Shown here in pieces: positions 50,395-63,293 of a DNA stretch of 64,000 nucleotides. Source of the DNA: Sycobia sp. Sy_11 (lineage: Eukaryota > Arthropoda > Insecta > Hymenoptera > Epichrysomallidae); the NCBI GenBank assembly GCA_018907035.1, contig JACCIC010000139.1:1-64000 (forward strand), in the 5' to 3' direction. The position numbers were made by a program, and so were the translations under genes. The first letter of the stretch is position 1. Each line of letters begins with the position of its first letter. The notes under the pieces are model-generated. The model saw only the letters and a program-made list of their open reading frames with translations, was not told the DNA's origin and searched no databases.

Positions 50395-50667
50395 CTAAGT
50401 GTTGACATGTTTAATTAAATAACGGGACATTTTTCGATATTTTATTGTTTTCCCATTGTAAAATGAGACTAGAAATTTATAATGTTCTTCAATTATGATA
50501 CCAATTTTATGTTCATAAGTTTTAATTAGTACCGCGTGAACAGCATGATATCCGTTTTCATTTTGAATTATAAATCTAGCATCAGCATTGTTTACTAAGT
50601 ATAAGTAAATAAATGTTGTACGTGGGCGTATAGAAAAAACATTTCTCGAGTACGTAATGGAGCTCAA
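50395..50667 (-). pseudogene. Possible ankyrin-repeat relic
   Basis: A 90-codon minus-strand frame includes YLYLVNNADARFI and QNENGYHAVHAVLI, close to the ankyrin pattern LLxxGADxNxxNxxGxTxLHxA, followed by IIIEEHYKFL where a second repeat would begin. Only one repeat unit is recognisable, no flanking exons were found and the key Thr-Pro/Ala-Leu-His is changed. A decayed fragment or a chance match. Confidence 0.3.
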
Positions 50668-52639
50668 ATAGCTAAAACTTTACTAACGAAGAAACTCAAA
50701 TTCGGAGGTAGTTACACCTGAAAAATGGTATTTCGCTAGGCACTTCAAAACAATTGTGCAATTGATATTTTTTTTAGAGTATATCCAATTATAAGTTATT
50801 CGAACTTATTTTACAACTACATAAATATTCGCTTACGTCGATTTTATACGTAAGTGATTTTCCTTCTTTATAAAAAGTATCTGTAAATCTTGCAGGTGGA
50901 ATAGAGGCAATTTTTATGTTTTTTTTTTCAGCGAATAAGAAACTTCTATGTTGCTTCATCCACTCTTCATCAATTAATGAAAAACTTTTGTTTTAGAAAA
51001 CAGTCTAAATATGACAAAATTACTTACTGTCCTGAATACATTCTAGTGGCTTTTGTCGAAGAATTCTCTCGGCACAATTAATTTATACATTTCGCGATTC
51101 TTAGAATAATAACGAAGATTTTCCAGTTATGAAATTAGAAATTTCAAATGGAAATGCCGAGCCGAGCCAAATGCAAGAGCCGATTTATTAACTGCGCTAA
51201 AAACTTCAGCCAAGATAAAATGAGATCTCGTGGGAAATTAAAACGTTTCTAATTTTCTTTTTCCTTTTAAAAGAAGTTTTTACACTGGCAAATAATAAGA
51301 TAATTTCAGCAAAAACTTAGATTTTAGCAAAATTCAGAGCAATTATTTATTTATTTATTCGATATGATAGTCGAGGGTTTTCTATAATACTTGAAAAGGA
51401 AGGGAACTTTCTTAATTGATTAAAGAAATTCGAACGATATATTTGTATTAACGGTTCATTAGTATAAATTGATTTCGTTTTCTCTCGGACGGAAAAAAAT
51501 TTATAAATTTACATTCGATTTTTCAATAATTGCCTCGCATCGTGCGATACAGAAGCGAAAATGCGAAACAAATTTTAATTTCCACAAAAGAAAATTTTGT
51601 TTTGAATAACTTTCTAACGGCCGTTAATTCATTTTTCAATCGTCGAGTAAATCGATGGAAGTAATGTAATTTCTATGTTTTTTAATTCTTCACACGATTG
51701 CCGTATGTATTCGTAATTTTATACCGTATTATCTCAAATTATGGACGACAAACATATTGCTGGGCAAAATACTAAGAACTAGAGTCCTTTGAAGTCGGCA
51801 AATAAATTTAAATATTTTTCTCTTCCTTTTCCCATCCTGATTAAAAAGATCGTTTTCACAGCCGCATAAATAGAAATGCTATTGGTAACGAAGTAATAAT
51901 TTCTCGTCATTAATGCAGTCCGCGCATTAAATAAGTTCGTGTCACGTTGAAAAAAAAACTTCATCAGTCGAAGCATTTATACATCGACTGCTCGGGCTGA
52001 AAAAAAGAATTCCACGTGAAACGATCTACCCGCTGGACTGAGCATTGAGAGGCGATTGACAAAGTAACATTTTCAGAATCCCAAGAATAGTAAAACGCAT
52101 AGCTTATAGATAATGATTATATAAGAAATAATTAACAATTACAATTGTTAAAACTCAATTATATGTTCAACATTAATCATTTTAATTTTATAATGTTATT
52201 TATCATGGTATATTTAAGAAACTATTGTAGCAGATAAATTAAGATTTACTTTTTTAATTTATAGAATTATTGAAATAGATTTCGGTAGACTTGAATAATA
52301 AACCGACATAAATATTTAAATCACTTTGTTATAGTTAGCAATTTATATGCGTAAAAGGGGTAACCCCAACTTTAGCGCGAGAAACTGAACTTTCCCAGTA
52401 CGTTATCTATAAAATAACTCGTAAGCTCTTTTGAATTTCCTCAACTCTCCCGAACATTCTGACTGTTTTTGCCAAATTTACAAAAGAATTTCTAAAATGT
52501 ATAACCTTAATGTTGATTTTTTTCCTTGAAACCTTTTATGTGTATTTGGTCAAATTTCATTCACAACTTTATTTCCTCTCAAGGAATCCCAATGAAGTCG
52601 ACGCCCGCGCCAACTGAATTTTAAAAATGGAACGCAACG

Positions 52640-52642
<3 letters not shown>

Positions 52643-52698
<56 letters not shown>
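52643..52698. repeat. (AT)n microsatellite, 56 bp
   Basis: Pure AT alternation in intergenic DNA. Confidence 0.95.
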
Positions 52699-52699
<1 letters not shown>

Positions 52700-54038
52700 A
52701 ATCCCCTTCGATCAAAAGTTTTAATTTATCCAATTATTGTGGAAATGAATTTTCATACAATTTAAAAGCATTTCTGACCCAAAGACTTTTTTACGAAAAT
52801 ACGCGGTGTTAAGTATTTTCTCTTTTAATTCATGTATTTTATTTATTCTCGCTTGCCCTTTTCCAATTGCAGAGTTACAAAATTTTCAATTATTCCATTA
52901 ATAATTAAAAATTAAATTTTCACTGCACTATTGCGTTTCTGATAAGATTTATCCTTTAAAATAATAATGAAATAAGAAGAATTGAATGAAAAATTGATGA
53001 AACGTAACGGACTCCAAGAACTTCGTCCTTTGCAGCGTTTTATTAGTTCTAACGCATCTTCACGTGGTTGAAATATTGTGAATTAAATTAACCACGATCT
53101 ATATACCAACTTCATTTCTTACTTCTGCTCGATGGTTTGCCATTTCTTTCCTGCTTCCCTTCCGACTTCATTCTCACTTTTCTTCAATTGCATATCGACT
53201 TTTAAACATTCTTTTTTATCGTGTCTCAATGAAAAAAAAAAAAAATTACGCTGCCGCAACTTCGGTCGAGGCAGCGGGATAATTTACCATTAGAACGATA
53301 AGCTATAAATGTATGTGTGCTTTTAGAATTTTCTACGGGACATTCTAAATAAACTTGCCTTCTAATTGCGATCGATATTTTTCCAATTTTCATGGACCGT
53401 TCTATTGTATTAGCAGCCTGGACTTCTTGACCATTCCAATGTGGTTGTATTGAGCGTTTATAAAAATTCTGAAGGATATAATAATTTATTTATAATACGG
53501 GACGAAGAGCTCGTGGTAATTAATTCTTTATCACAATGTTAATGAGCATAATATCGATAATACTTCCATATAACTGTACTGACTTCACATGCAAATTCCG
53601 TCCTCGGAATACGTAATATTGATGCGAGATACTTAGAACTTGTGTTATTATATTTTTATTTAAAGTGACGACACACTGAGCACAAGTGAGAATATTTGGA
53701 TCATACTTTGTTAATATTTCAAAAACATGCGTGGAACATATAAATTGAATAATAATTCTAGATAAAGTTCGGAATTACGATGATAAAATTATAAATGTTA
53801 AGTTTAAGTATACTAATACAATATATTTGTTCCAAAAGGAGGAAATAACTACTTTGCGTGTCATTTTATCATTTATATCTCAAATTATTATTAGTGTGTG
53901 TTGAAGCGCAGACGAAGATTGAAGTTCATGTCGTCAAATACAATAACTCCCGTAGTGAAAAGTAATCCATTTCGCGAACTCGGATACGAAAAATAACCGA
54001 TCACAATTCATTGCTAGTTCTTGACTGTCGACTGTAAA

Positions 54039-54102
54039 ATGACAGTATTTGATTCAGTTTTATTTTTTGTCATAATTTCCAAGACATATTTAGCTATCCA
54101 TG
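54039..54102 (+). CDS. Protease homologue exon 1 (signal peptide)
   Basis: ATG at 54039, 21 codons plus one base, donor CATG|GTAAGT. The frame is hydrophobic throughout and joins exon 2 as a split Ala codon. Confidence 0.85.
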
Positions 54103-57100
54103 GTAAGTTGATGGAATTTCTATAAAAATTTAAGTATTCAAAAAGTGTTTCGATTGAATATTCTCATATCAAATTAACGTTTCGATACGATCGATTTCAA
54201 TTATTTTATTTTCACTCCATACTTTAATCCATTCAATATTAAATAACAAAAACGTAATAGTTAGATTGTCTCGATTAATTCAATTTATCATCGAGCTCTG
54301 TAGTATCAATAAATACAAACAAAATAATGTACATTTGATGTTACAGTCAAGCAAATAACATAATTTTCAATAGTATTTATTAATACGACGAGACGGGAAA
54401 AAGTATGGGGGTGCAAGTGAAAATTTTGGGGTAGATGGATACATAAGGATATACCAGATAGTTTTCATTTAGACCGTCAAGAAGGACCGGAACGTGTTCG
54501 AAACCTCAGAGCCATTTTATTGAGATATAGGTAGATAAATTGGTGACTTTGATAACTATTTTTTTTCTCGGGGTAACTGTAGTCATAAAAATTTTTATAT
54601 CTCCGCTTGTTAAACAAGTGCATTCGACTGTCATAGTAATGTGACTGTAAGACAAATCTCACTGATTGCTCAATTATCATTGGTCCTATAAGGAGCCAAT
54701 GCTGAATAATTAGTAAGTCATTTCACTATGCTATGATCCAAACTTCTGACCGTCAAATAAGTTCATGACTAACTCAATATAAGCAAATATAAAATCGAAA
54801 CTACTCAGTTTCTGACAGATAGAGCACTCTTATGGCTTGCAGGGGAAGAAGGATAATAAAAAACCCCTTTACACTCGTATCCATCATCACAGGATCGACA
54901 CATTAACGACATATTTAGTGACTCTGTTTCAGTTTTAAATCTCATTGAAATCACGAGTTATGAGCTCACTCACTTGTGTCGGGTATTCTATAAGATTTGC
55001 CAACGAGCTTCTTGTACGAATAATCTCTCAAGAGAAATGCCTAATTCTTTTCCAACCTACAAATGGATTTAGGGTCTTGGAAAAACATTATCGTAATAAT
55101 ATTTTTTACGTTCTTCAGCATTATCAGGGGAAGGAATTATCACCACGAAAGAAGCTCATCGGGGACAATTTCCCTACCAAGCTGCTATCATGGGCAAAGA
55201 GAACGGCAGTCTTATATCGGCTTTACAATGCAGTGCTGTAATAATAAGCAATAATCACTTATTGGGCGCTGCTCAATGCTTCATTGACGAATACGGCAAT
55301 CACAAGGCACTTACTTTTTCCGCGGTTGTCGACGAAATTAATATATATGGGGCAAGTCTCATTTTGAGAGATATCCTACGTATTTACTTGCCTACATCTG
55401 GCAGCTATGTCATTAACGATATTTCAGTATCAGAGGTAAATATACTTATTTGTTTTTAATTGAGTGTTATGAGTCATTATTTTACCATTTTTAGGACTTG
55501 ATAAAAAAACTAAACAAATTTTGGTTCGCGTGTTAAGGACAATACTTTCTTTGGGATCCTAGCCTTTCAATAACCACGCAAACATTAACAAAAATTATAA
55601 AAATAAATATGAGCGTTAGTTAATTTACAATCAGAGTAATTCAGTGTAATCATGCTGTAAGATTTTTTCGTACATTTTGATTCTATAATTAATAAATTTA
55701 AGGCTGGCAAATGCAAACTGTCTTGAATTGATTAGATAAAATTAATACCGATAATAACGTTAATGTCGAGTTCTGAAAAAGGTCATCAAATCGTGTATGA
55801 AACATTGGTTGACAGACATGTTAGTGCCAAGATTTCAAAGGTTAATATTGTGAACTACAAAAGTGGTGCTTAATTTTCTGAAGATCAATAAAGTTCAATG
55901 AACGTGGTAAAAAGAATTATGCTCGTAATGGGTTGTCACATTACGTAGGGCGTAATAGAGAGTAATATGTTAATCCTCAGAATGTCATTAGCTTTTTAAG
56001 AGTGATGAAAATGAATCTTTGATAGCTCGAGTAAATAATACTGATTCGTTTAAAATTTTTAACTTTAAAATCAATTGGATAAAAATATTTCAATTTTATT
56101 AATTCTCAAATGTTAATAAAAAAAATAAACTACATTTCAACGCTCATGTAAATATATCTTTTTTAGCTAAGATATTCGTTAAACCTCGGAGAAAATCCAA
56201 ATTTAAGCAAAGCCGAAATACCGATGCGCCATCCAGGATGCCATGCACCACCGGGCTTAGTGTCTGGATACGGATACAACTGGTTCCAGAAGAATTACGA
56301 GAAGGACAGCAGAGGATTTTCACGCAGGGCGGGAATCAGAGGTGACACGGATGGCAAGCTCAGATACGAGAAAGTTGGGATTATAACCGATCGTTATTGC
56401 GCAAGATTGCATCGACGGGAGACCGCATTTTATTTCTGTGGTCTGATGTATGTGAGCTCTTCCGATAGTCCAACTAGACAGGGATTGTGCGTGGTAAGTG
56501 CTCGGATTAGATTTTAAGTCTAAGTCTTTAAAGAAAATGTCTAATTTGAATGATCGAGGAGAGTGCTAACGATACGCGTGAGCCTATACGGTTTTTGGAT
56601 TATCAGTCTGCAGTTGTGAGAAGACCCAGTAGATTTTATGGATTTTCATATGCTGAAACCATATCGATAGGAGATAATTTGATTATATATAAAAATCTTC
56701 GAATACATTGAACTTTGAAAATACCTAGTTTGATAGTTCGTTTATTGAACTGTTTATCCAATTTAGGCAGAATTCATTACGTGTTAATGAAGCATTCTGT
56801 ATTCTCAATAACAAGGGTCCACGAAAAAAGAGTTGTGTTAAAGCTGCTGCACGCTAATTTGCTAGAAAACTAAGAAGGTTCGTTAGTAAATTTTGGAAAA
56901 AATTGTTAAAAAAAGTATGTAATGGTTTTATATTCATCACTTCCTGTTGCAGTTGATGGAAGCCTCTAATTTTCATATACCATTTTAAAATGGGAGATAA
57001 TTTAGCGAAACAGTTCTAATTCCCTTATATCCGGAAACGGACACTGTTGAGTTATTATCGATCAAAAGTTGTACAGATTCTTTTAAAACGACTTTTTAAA

Positions 57101-58614
57101 CGACTAACAGAAAACTCTAAATTTAGTAGCGAATATTCATCCTCTGTAGCTCCAAATACATACGGGTAAATTCAAATGTAATGCATTGTCTGCTTTCGTT
57201 TTTTTTGCCTTACGCATTGATCAATGAAGCAGGAGAAGTCAGGAAAAAGCCTTCCTAAATTTCTTATCGTAAAATACCGATCACACTCCTCATTTCCTTA
57301 CAAATTCACCTGGCACAGGTATGATGCTGTATTGATGATATCAATACTTACGTAACGCTGAAAATTATTTCCTGTTTTATGTTCCCCTTATTTTAAAATC
57401 TCTTGCAGATATTTGATTTGAACTTTTATAAAATTTCTAACGAATATAATTGTAGCATATATTACAGAAAATTTTAATACGATATTCTGATAAGATATGT
57501 GCACACTATATCACTTTTTATGAAATATTCCTGAATTAATTTCGAATCATCTTGCTTCGGGAAACAATATTTCGAAAAAAATTCAAAACTTTACATAACA
57601 TTCATTTGTCGTAAAAAGACTGTATTTTTTATTACTGCTAATAATTCAATTGCTTCCTCTAAAAATTTCATTGGCAACTTAAACTTTTCGATTTTTCGTT
57701 TGCTCGATGCAGATACGGTATTTTCACTGTACATAATACGAAACTTTTTGGCGCAACAATTCTATTAGCCAGGCAGTTGTTAATTTCCTGCAGGTCCGTT
57801 CTTTACGATGTAAATATTCGAACTCGCCATCAGCTACTTCATTAGAACTATTCTGCTTCCATTCATAAAACTCTAATGTTTGTTTTAAAATGACGAATTT
57901 TGCGCGAAAATGGTCATACTAGAAATTTGAAAATAAAATTAAATCTTTGTTCGTTTCACAAATAGATTATATTAAAATTCTATATAATTACAAAATTGTT
58001 AGCAACAATGATATCCAATTGCTTTTAATTTTATCTTCTTTATTTGTTCACGTCCGCTTAAAAATGAAAGAACGAAAATTAATCGGTAACGGACCCAAAA
58101 CTTATTTTGACGATTGCTTATAAAGTGTCCTATATAAACTACCAATTTACTTTGGCAACTCATAAATAATAATTTTCGTATTTATTTCCGAACTCTCAAT
58201 TATTGATACTCGTTCACAAATTGAAAGCCAAGTAATACGCGCTATATCTATCAATTGTCTACAAATATCACATATTTATAAAAGAAATATTACATACATC
58301 ATTATTGGAAGGTATTAATAAGGTATTAATACTTGTAAATTTGTACGTAACAGTTGGATTACGGCAGTCCGCTCGTCGTTGTGAATAGTCGTCAATGGAT
58401 AGTGGTGGGTGTGGCAAGTACCAATCATAACAATTGCGACGACGAAACCTTTGGCGGATTATACACCAATGTGGGAGCTAATTATGAATTCATAAATGGG
58501 ATACTTGAGGGATCCCATAAGCCCGGCACTTTGGTCTACGATAATCGGCCTCATGAGATGGGAAATGCATATAACGCAACTGGCGCGTCGTTCAGCTCGC
58601 TAACGATATATTAA
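54039..58614 (+). CDS. Secreted serine protease homologue (inactive S1 family), 4 exons, 322 aa
   Basis: A chymotrypsin-fold protein that cannot cut by the usual mechanism; insect serine protease homologues act as cofactors or decoys in immune cascades, and some parasitoid venoms contain them. Exons are 54039-54102, 55119-55435, 56167-56493 and 58354-58614; phases 1, 0, 0 all fit. Signal peptide about 1-20 (MTVFDSVLFFVIISKTYLAI). The domain starts near residue 28 (GIITTKEAHRGQFPYQAAI, where active enzymes have IIGG or IVGG). His57 is Gln74 (GAAQC), Asp102 is kept as Asp122 (VINDIS), Ser195 is Tyr239 (LDYGSPLVV instead of GDSGGPLVV). Cys59-Cys75 and the later cysteines keep the fold; SGYGYNW stands for SGWG and GLYTNVGANYEFI for GVYTxVxxYxxWI. 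About 35 residues follow the usual domain end, ending SSLTIY. AATAAA lies at 58660-58665. Confidence 0.9.
54103..55118 (+). other. Protease homologue intron 1
   Basis: 1.0 kb between GTAAGT and TTCTTCAG. The 98-codon open frame at 54945-55241 is out of frame with the protease and looks spurious. Confidence 0.8.
55119..55435 (+). CDS. Protease homologue exon 2 (N-terminal half of the S1 domain)
   Basis: Residues 22-127: LSGEGIITTKEAHRG, FPYQAAI, LQCSAVIISNNHLLGAAQC, then VINDISVSE. It covers the pro-segment, the mutated His position and the retained Asp. Confidence 0.92.
55436..56166 (+). other. Protease homologue intron 2
   Basis: 731 bp of AT-rich sequence between GTAAAT and TTTTTAG; nothing else seen. 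Confidence 0.8.
56167..56493 (+). CDS. Protease homologue exon 3
   Basis: Residues 128-236: begins LRYSLNLGENPNLSKAEIP, then GCHAPPGLVSGYGYNW, TDRYCARLH and FYFCGLMYV, ending GLCV just before the active-site position. Exactly 109 codons, phase 0 at both ends. Confidence 0.92.
56494..58353 (+). other. Protease homologue intron 3
   Basis: 1.86 kb of AT-rich DNA with no recognisable gene or element; it sits immediately before the active-site serine position. Confidence 0.8.
58354..58614 (+). CDS. Protease homologue exon 4 and stop
   Basis: Residues 237-322: LDYGSPLVVVNSRQWIVVGV (Tyr for the catalytic Ser), NNCDDETFGGLYTNVGANYE, then an extension with DNRPHEMGNAYNATGAS. TAA at 58612-58614. Confidence 0.92.
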   Translation: MDYGSPLVVVNSRQWIVVGVASTNHNNCDDETFGGLYTNVGANYEFINGILEGSHKPGTLVYDNRPHEMGNAYNATGASFSSLTIY

Positions 58615-58659
58615 AATTACCATTTGTTGACGGATCTACTGTGCATAATATTAACTTTC

Positions 58660-58665
58660 AATAAA
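58660..58665 (+). promoter_or_regulatory. Poly(A) signal of the protease homologue
   Basis: AATAAA 46 bases after the stop, implying a 3' UTR of roughly 60-80 bases. Confidence 0.7.
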
Positions 58666-59699
58666 TAATATTATTCAAAAACCACGATACGTTCTCTTTT
58701 TTCATACTTTGGAGATGCAATTTTTACCTCATTCTAAGTAATAACGTAACTCATTACTTAATTAATTCATCTCATTACTTCTATTCACAATTAACAATTA
58801 CATTCGTAAGGCTGATTCTTACCAAGATAAACAGCAATATCAATTGCCGAAAATTTCTTGACTAAAATAATCCAATAAGAAAATATAGTTAGCCTAAAAA
58901 AGTATGTTTTATTAAAAACGGCGAATACGTCAACCTTACTTTTTGCTAATAAATAATATTCAACAGATTATATATAGATAATTATTATATAATGAAACTG
59001 TAAAAATTTAAGAAATTGAAAACAAGGCTACGCGATCCGACCAAATTTCTGTTTGATTATTCGTCGATGAAAAAAAAAAACACATACAACTATGTTAATT
59101 TTTAAGAAAACAGTTTAGCGCGCTTAACCTCTATAGAAGTTAAACAGTTAAAATATACTTATATTAATAACTTAATGCAATGAGTAAGCTACTTTCTTAT
59201 GAGTTTTTATATTAGTAACTAGCTATGAATCAAATAAATAATCAAATGGATAAAATGCTAAATATCCGTCTATTCTCTTTTTCATGTGACTCGGACTTTT
59301 ATGTTTTAAGTATAATAGATTACTCTATTGTTAGGATTAGGCTTCTGATACCTCGCTATCGATTGCCTAGGACGGGAAAATAAATCAATAAATCAATTAC
59401 AATGCATGTATTTAAATTATAATAAATATCATTTGCGAGTAAAAATTGAAATACTATTAAATATTTACATCGGAAACCTCAAAAATCTAAAATATTACCA
59501 TACTTTCTCGAAAATTTGAAAATTTAACATTAATATGTTAAAATTTATTCGAAACTATGGTACAGATTTTTACAGTCTGCGATCAAATTACCGGACGGTG
59601 TACCGTCTATATATCTTCATGACGCGATTTAATCCGATTAACTCGGTCTACTGGCCTTTTCTCCGCCATTGTGGATTATCCCTTGTTCTCTCTTTTTCT

Positions 59700-59731
<32 letters not shown>

Positions 59732-60690
59732 TGCTCGCTGAATCAGTTTCTGCCGTTCATACGTGCTCTCTCCGGCTATTTACACAAATTCTTAATTCTT
59801 GAAACGGAATGATTCTGGCGCGGCAAGTTGTACATCACTCTGGACCGTGGCTCAGCGAGAGATTAACAATAAAAAACAACAACAACAACAACAAAAGTTT
59901 TCTGTTGAGATTAAGTGCGTCCTGTAAATCAACCCAAAATCCGTTCGAGGATAAATCAGCAATTTTATAATTTAATGCGCACGAATTCAAGGAGATTTTT
60001 GAACTTTTTAAATCGAGCCACTCCTCGACTCTAATACCGATGTAATAAATCGTTTCTGGGAGTACGGTGACTTTCCGATAAATCGGATTTCTCGCTTATG
60101 TTTTACGTGGGGTAAAAGCACTCGGGAAGAAATCGACTGCGCCCATTCTTCTGAGCGAGCAATCGATACTTTTCTAAAAATAAACGTCGCTCTCGGCAAA
60201 ATGGGATTCTTTCGAATTGCTACAGGGAAGATTTTAAGTGGAAGGGCGCCGTGTTGGGGCAGACGTCGCCACCATGCGGTGTTGATTAAGTATTAATACG
60301 ATTACAAGACATGCGTAGATTAAAATTTTTATAATACATCGATCCACGTTAATTCACGATAAATTAAATTACTTTTGTTCGTAAAATAAGATTTCAATAG
60401 ATTTATACTATGAATTTTCCAGTTTTCAGCACTCCGCGTGAGAAATACGAATCTTATACTGTATATAATCATCACGGCAGAAATATTTGTTTGATATAAA
60501 TATTTATTTTTTACGTGCTTCTCAGATGATTTATAAATAAATTTGTACTTAAATGATGCGCAAAAACATCTAATTACATTTTTATGGTTATGATGCTATA
60601 ATAACGATCGTAAACGAACGTTATTAAGGTAAAAGCAATTTTTTTTTCGAATTGAAAAAATTTGTAATTCTGACGGTTCGTTTTTAAAAT
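58666..60690. other. Intergenic, AT-rich
   Basis: No gene seen. Contains a (CT)n tract at 59707-59731 after a C run and an (AAC)n stretch at about 59876-59894. Confidence 0.7.
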
Positions 60691-61063
60691 GACTATATAT
60701 AGTACAGATGAATCAGGAACAGATCATAATGCTGGATTTGGTAACTATGAATCTAAGGGGAGTACTAAATCGGCCACTAAGTTGAGTAGTTATAGCGAAA
60801 TTTTTCGAGCAGAAATAGTTGCAATTCAAGCATACGTTAGGGGTGTAGTACTAGCATAAATACAGACACTATCAGCTCTACTGTGACAAAAGCCCAAGGT
60901 CAGCTCTGCACTAAGGCACTATCGGTCGAGTAGGCTAAATACCTTTTTAACAATTTGGGCCAAGAGAGCGAGGTATGCATCATCTGGATCTTGGGTCACC
61001 CGAGATATAAGAGCGGTGAAAGAGCAGATCTACTGGCTAGACAAGGATGGATCTGTATCTGGA
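60691..61063 (+). mobile_element. RNase H fragment of a non-LTR retrotransposon (decayed)
   Basis: Plus-strand frames read IYSTDESGTDHNAGFGNYES then SYSEIFRAEIVAIQAY (RNase H strand 1 with the first Asp, and the ATVFQAEVxAI block with its Glu), and after a frameshift VCIIWILGHPRYKSGERADL followed by LARQG (the WVPGHxGxxGNExADxLARQG block). This order is the RNase H domain at the 3' end of arthropod I, R1 or LOA-like elements. Sequence to about 61550 may be its tail. Stops and a missing middle make it dead. Confidence 0.7.
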
Positions 61064-61071
61064 GGTAATAT

Positions 61072-61075
<4 letters not shown>

Positions 61076-61116
<41 letters not shown>
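61076..61116. repeat. (GA)n microsatellite, 41 bp
   Basis: Pure GA alternation immediately after the RNase H remnant, splitting it from its probable tail. Confidence 0.95.
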
Positions 61117-61119
<3 letters not shown>

Positions 61120-62992
61120 GCAGCGTTATACCGAGAAGTCTGCAACGTTATAGATAGAATTCTCGAGGGGTCCAGATTAAAAGATAATATCATCGGATAA
61201 CTCTCAAGATTACAGATGGGTCCAAAGGGCTATACTTGGTAGCCATATTAAACGTTGGTCTCAAAGGATCGTCAGCTTGAGCAAACGTAATTCTATATTG
61301 ATCCTCGAAATCTCAAGGGCGCGCTGCAATAGGGGGACATAGTGAGTAACATTGGCAAATGGTGGTGGGAAGAGGTGGAAAGTTCGAACCAGTCGTTCCA
61401 GTACGTGTCCCAACCTGCTGGGGTATCGTTTCTCTATTGATGTACATAAACTTACATCCTATTTTAGGGGCCTAAGTGTAACGAATACTTTGAGGAACTA
61501 ATCAGGGAATTAGGAATATAGCGCCTCTAAGCATTATATTGCACCCTGATTTGTTTACTTATTATTAGTATTATTATTATTATTGTATATAGTAAATTTC
61601 TCATGTACTATGTAGTTCATTTTTTGCAAAAAGTCATTATAGAGGGCCGATATCGAGCGTCCACGTATCAACAATAAATTCATTCATATTTCCCTTTATG
61701 TGAATAAGTAGGATTGCGAAAGAAAAATATTAGTTTATTTTTTATCAATGTTTTTCATTCAAATGTACTGCGATAAGCGACAGAACTAATAAAACTGAAT
61801 ATATGAAAAAAAGTTGAAATGAGTTCGAAAATCCACTGAGTCATTTTTACCATGAGGATTCTCTCGTCTTTGTGTTCTTCATTGATAATGTACAGATTTA
61901 TCTAATTAATTTCTGATTGTAAAGGCATAGGTTCAATTAACAAAATCAAAGTAAATTGATAATCAATTCCCTTCATATACAATCCCGAGCTAATTAGTGA
62001 TGTAATGGAGATCGTTACATTAGAGGCAATAATTATACGTAACTTTTTAAATGCTTATAATAAATCAAAGTGTCTTTTCCATAAGCTCGGTTTTATCCTT
62101 TTTTCGAATTTCACAATGAATTTTCACATTGAAAATGTTGAAAATTTAAAAATTGTAATTAAATATTGGCACACAATTGAAAAAATATATACGTTTAAAA
62201 TTAGAACTCGTATACAAGTCTAAATAAAATTAGTTTAAAATTATCAGGAGTCTTTGAAAGATCCATTAAAAATAATATAAATCATATGTAAAAATAATTC
62301 TTTTATAATACACCTACCTGATAGTCGCAATCATGGATGTAAAAAACTTGATACAACTAAGTAACCTAAAGCAGAAAGTATTGTGCGATAATAATTTGTA
62401 TTAAAAAGGAAACAGCAATTGAAATAATTAAAAAATTGATATAATTCTTTCAAAATGGTAATTAATCATATATTTGACATTAGATTTCCTTTACATCTAT
62501 TTTTTTTTTGTAAAATAAAAAATCCAAAACCCATTTTAATCAAATACTTTTTGAGCAAAAGAGATACTGAAGCGATAAAAGAAAAAACACAGAAATTATT
62601 GTTTATCAAATTTATTTACATTAACAAAAGGAATAAAGAGCAATTTCGCAAAAACAAAAATAATTAGATAGCATAAACAGAATTAACAAGATCGATAAAG
62701 AAAGAATTGTATATAAGAATATAGGGAACGAAAGTATAATCGCATCAGAGTTTTGTATATAGATGAATGGTAAAGCTTTCGTTGCAGTTGCGAAAATTAT
62801 TGGCTCCGATAATACATGAAAGAGTTTTTCTACAATAATACTTTTGTATACTTTGGGGAATGTACACTTTTCTTATTCGCCATATACAAGCATCGAATTA
62901 ATTCTCATTTCTTATTCAATCTCATAATAATCACTCGATAATGCAAAATCCGACGTACAAGTAACAAAATATAATATAGCTAAAATTCACTC

Positions 62993-63012
62993 TCTCTCTC
63001 TCACTCTCTTTC

Positions 63013-63068
<56 letters not shown>
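62993..63068. repeat. (CT)n microsatellite, about 76 bp
   Basis: CT alternation with a few A or TT interruptions in its first 25 bases. Confidence 0.95.
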
Positions 63069-63073
<5 letters not shown>

Positions 63074-63247
63074 GTCACTTATTTCTTTCTCTGATGTATA
63101 TTTATGTATGCATACATTAAAAATATAAAAGGGAATATGATAATACAGCAGTCTCAAATAAATTATTGCAATCGTCTATAATCTCTCGGTGCGCTCGTAT
63201 CTCTATGTTTAGTAGCTTATGGATGCGTGTCTTTGTGTTTATGTGTT

Positions 63248-63252
<5 letters not shown>

Positions 63253-63292
<40 letters not shown>
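63253..63292. repeat. (GT)n microsatellite, 40 bp
   Basis: Pure GT alternation, followed by a CpG-rich CTGCGCGTGCTGCGCGCG stretch. Confidence 0.95.

Positions 63293-63293
<1 letters not shown>

Larger units (their letters stand above)
48451..54038. other. Intergenic region between divergent NPDC1 and the serine protease homologue
   Basis: 5.6 kb of AT-rich DNA. It holds copy B of the 121 bp repeat, an ankyrin-like relic (50395-50667, minus) and an (AT)n tract (52643-52698). No other gene is supported. Confidence 0.7.

Noticed and set aside
54945..55241. 98-codon frame upstream of the protease homologue
   Set aside because: It is in a different frame from the protease exon it overlaps and has no known motif.
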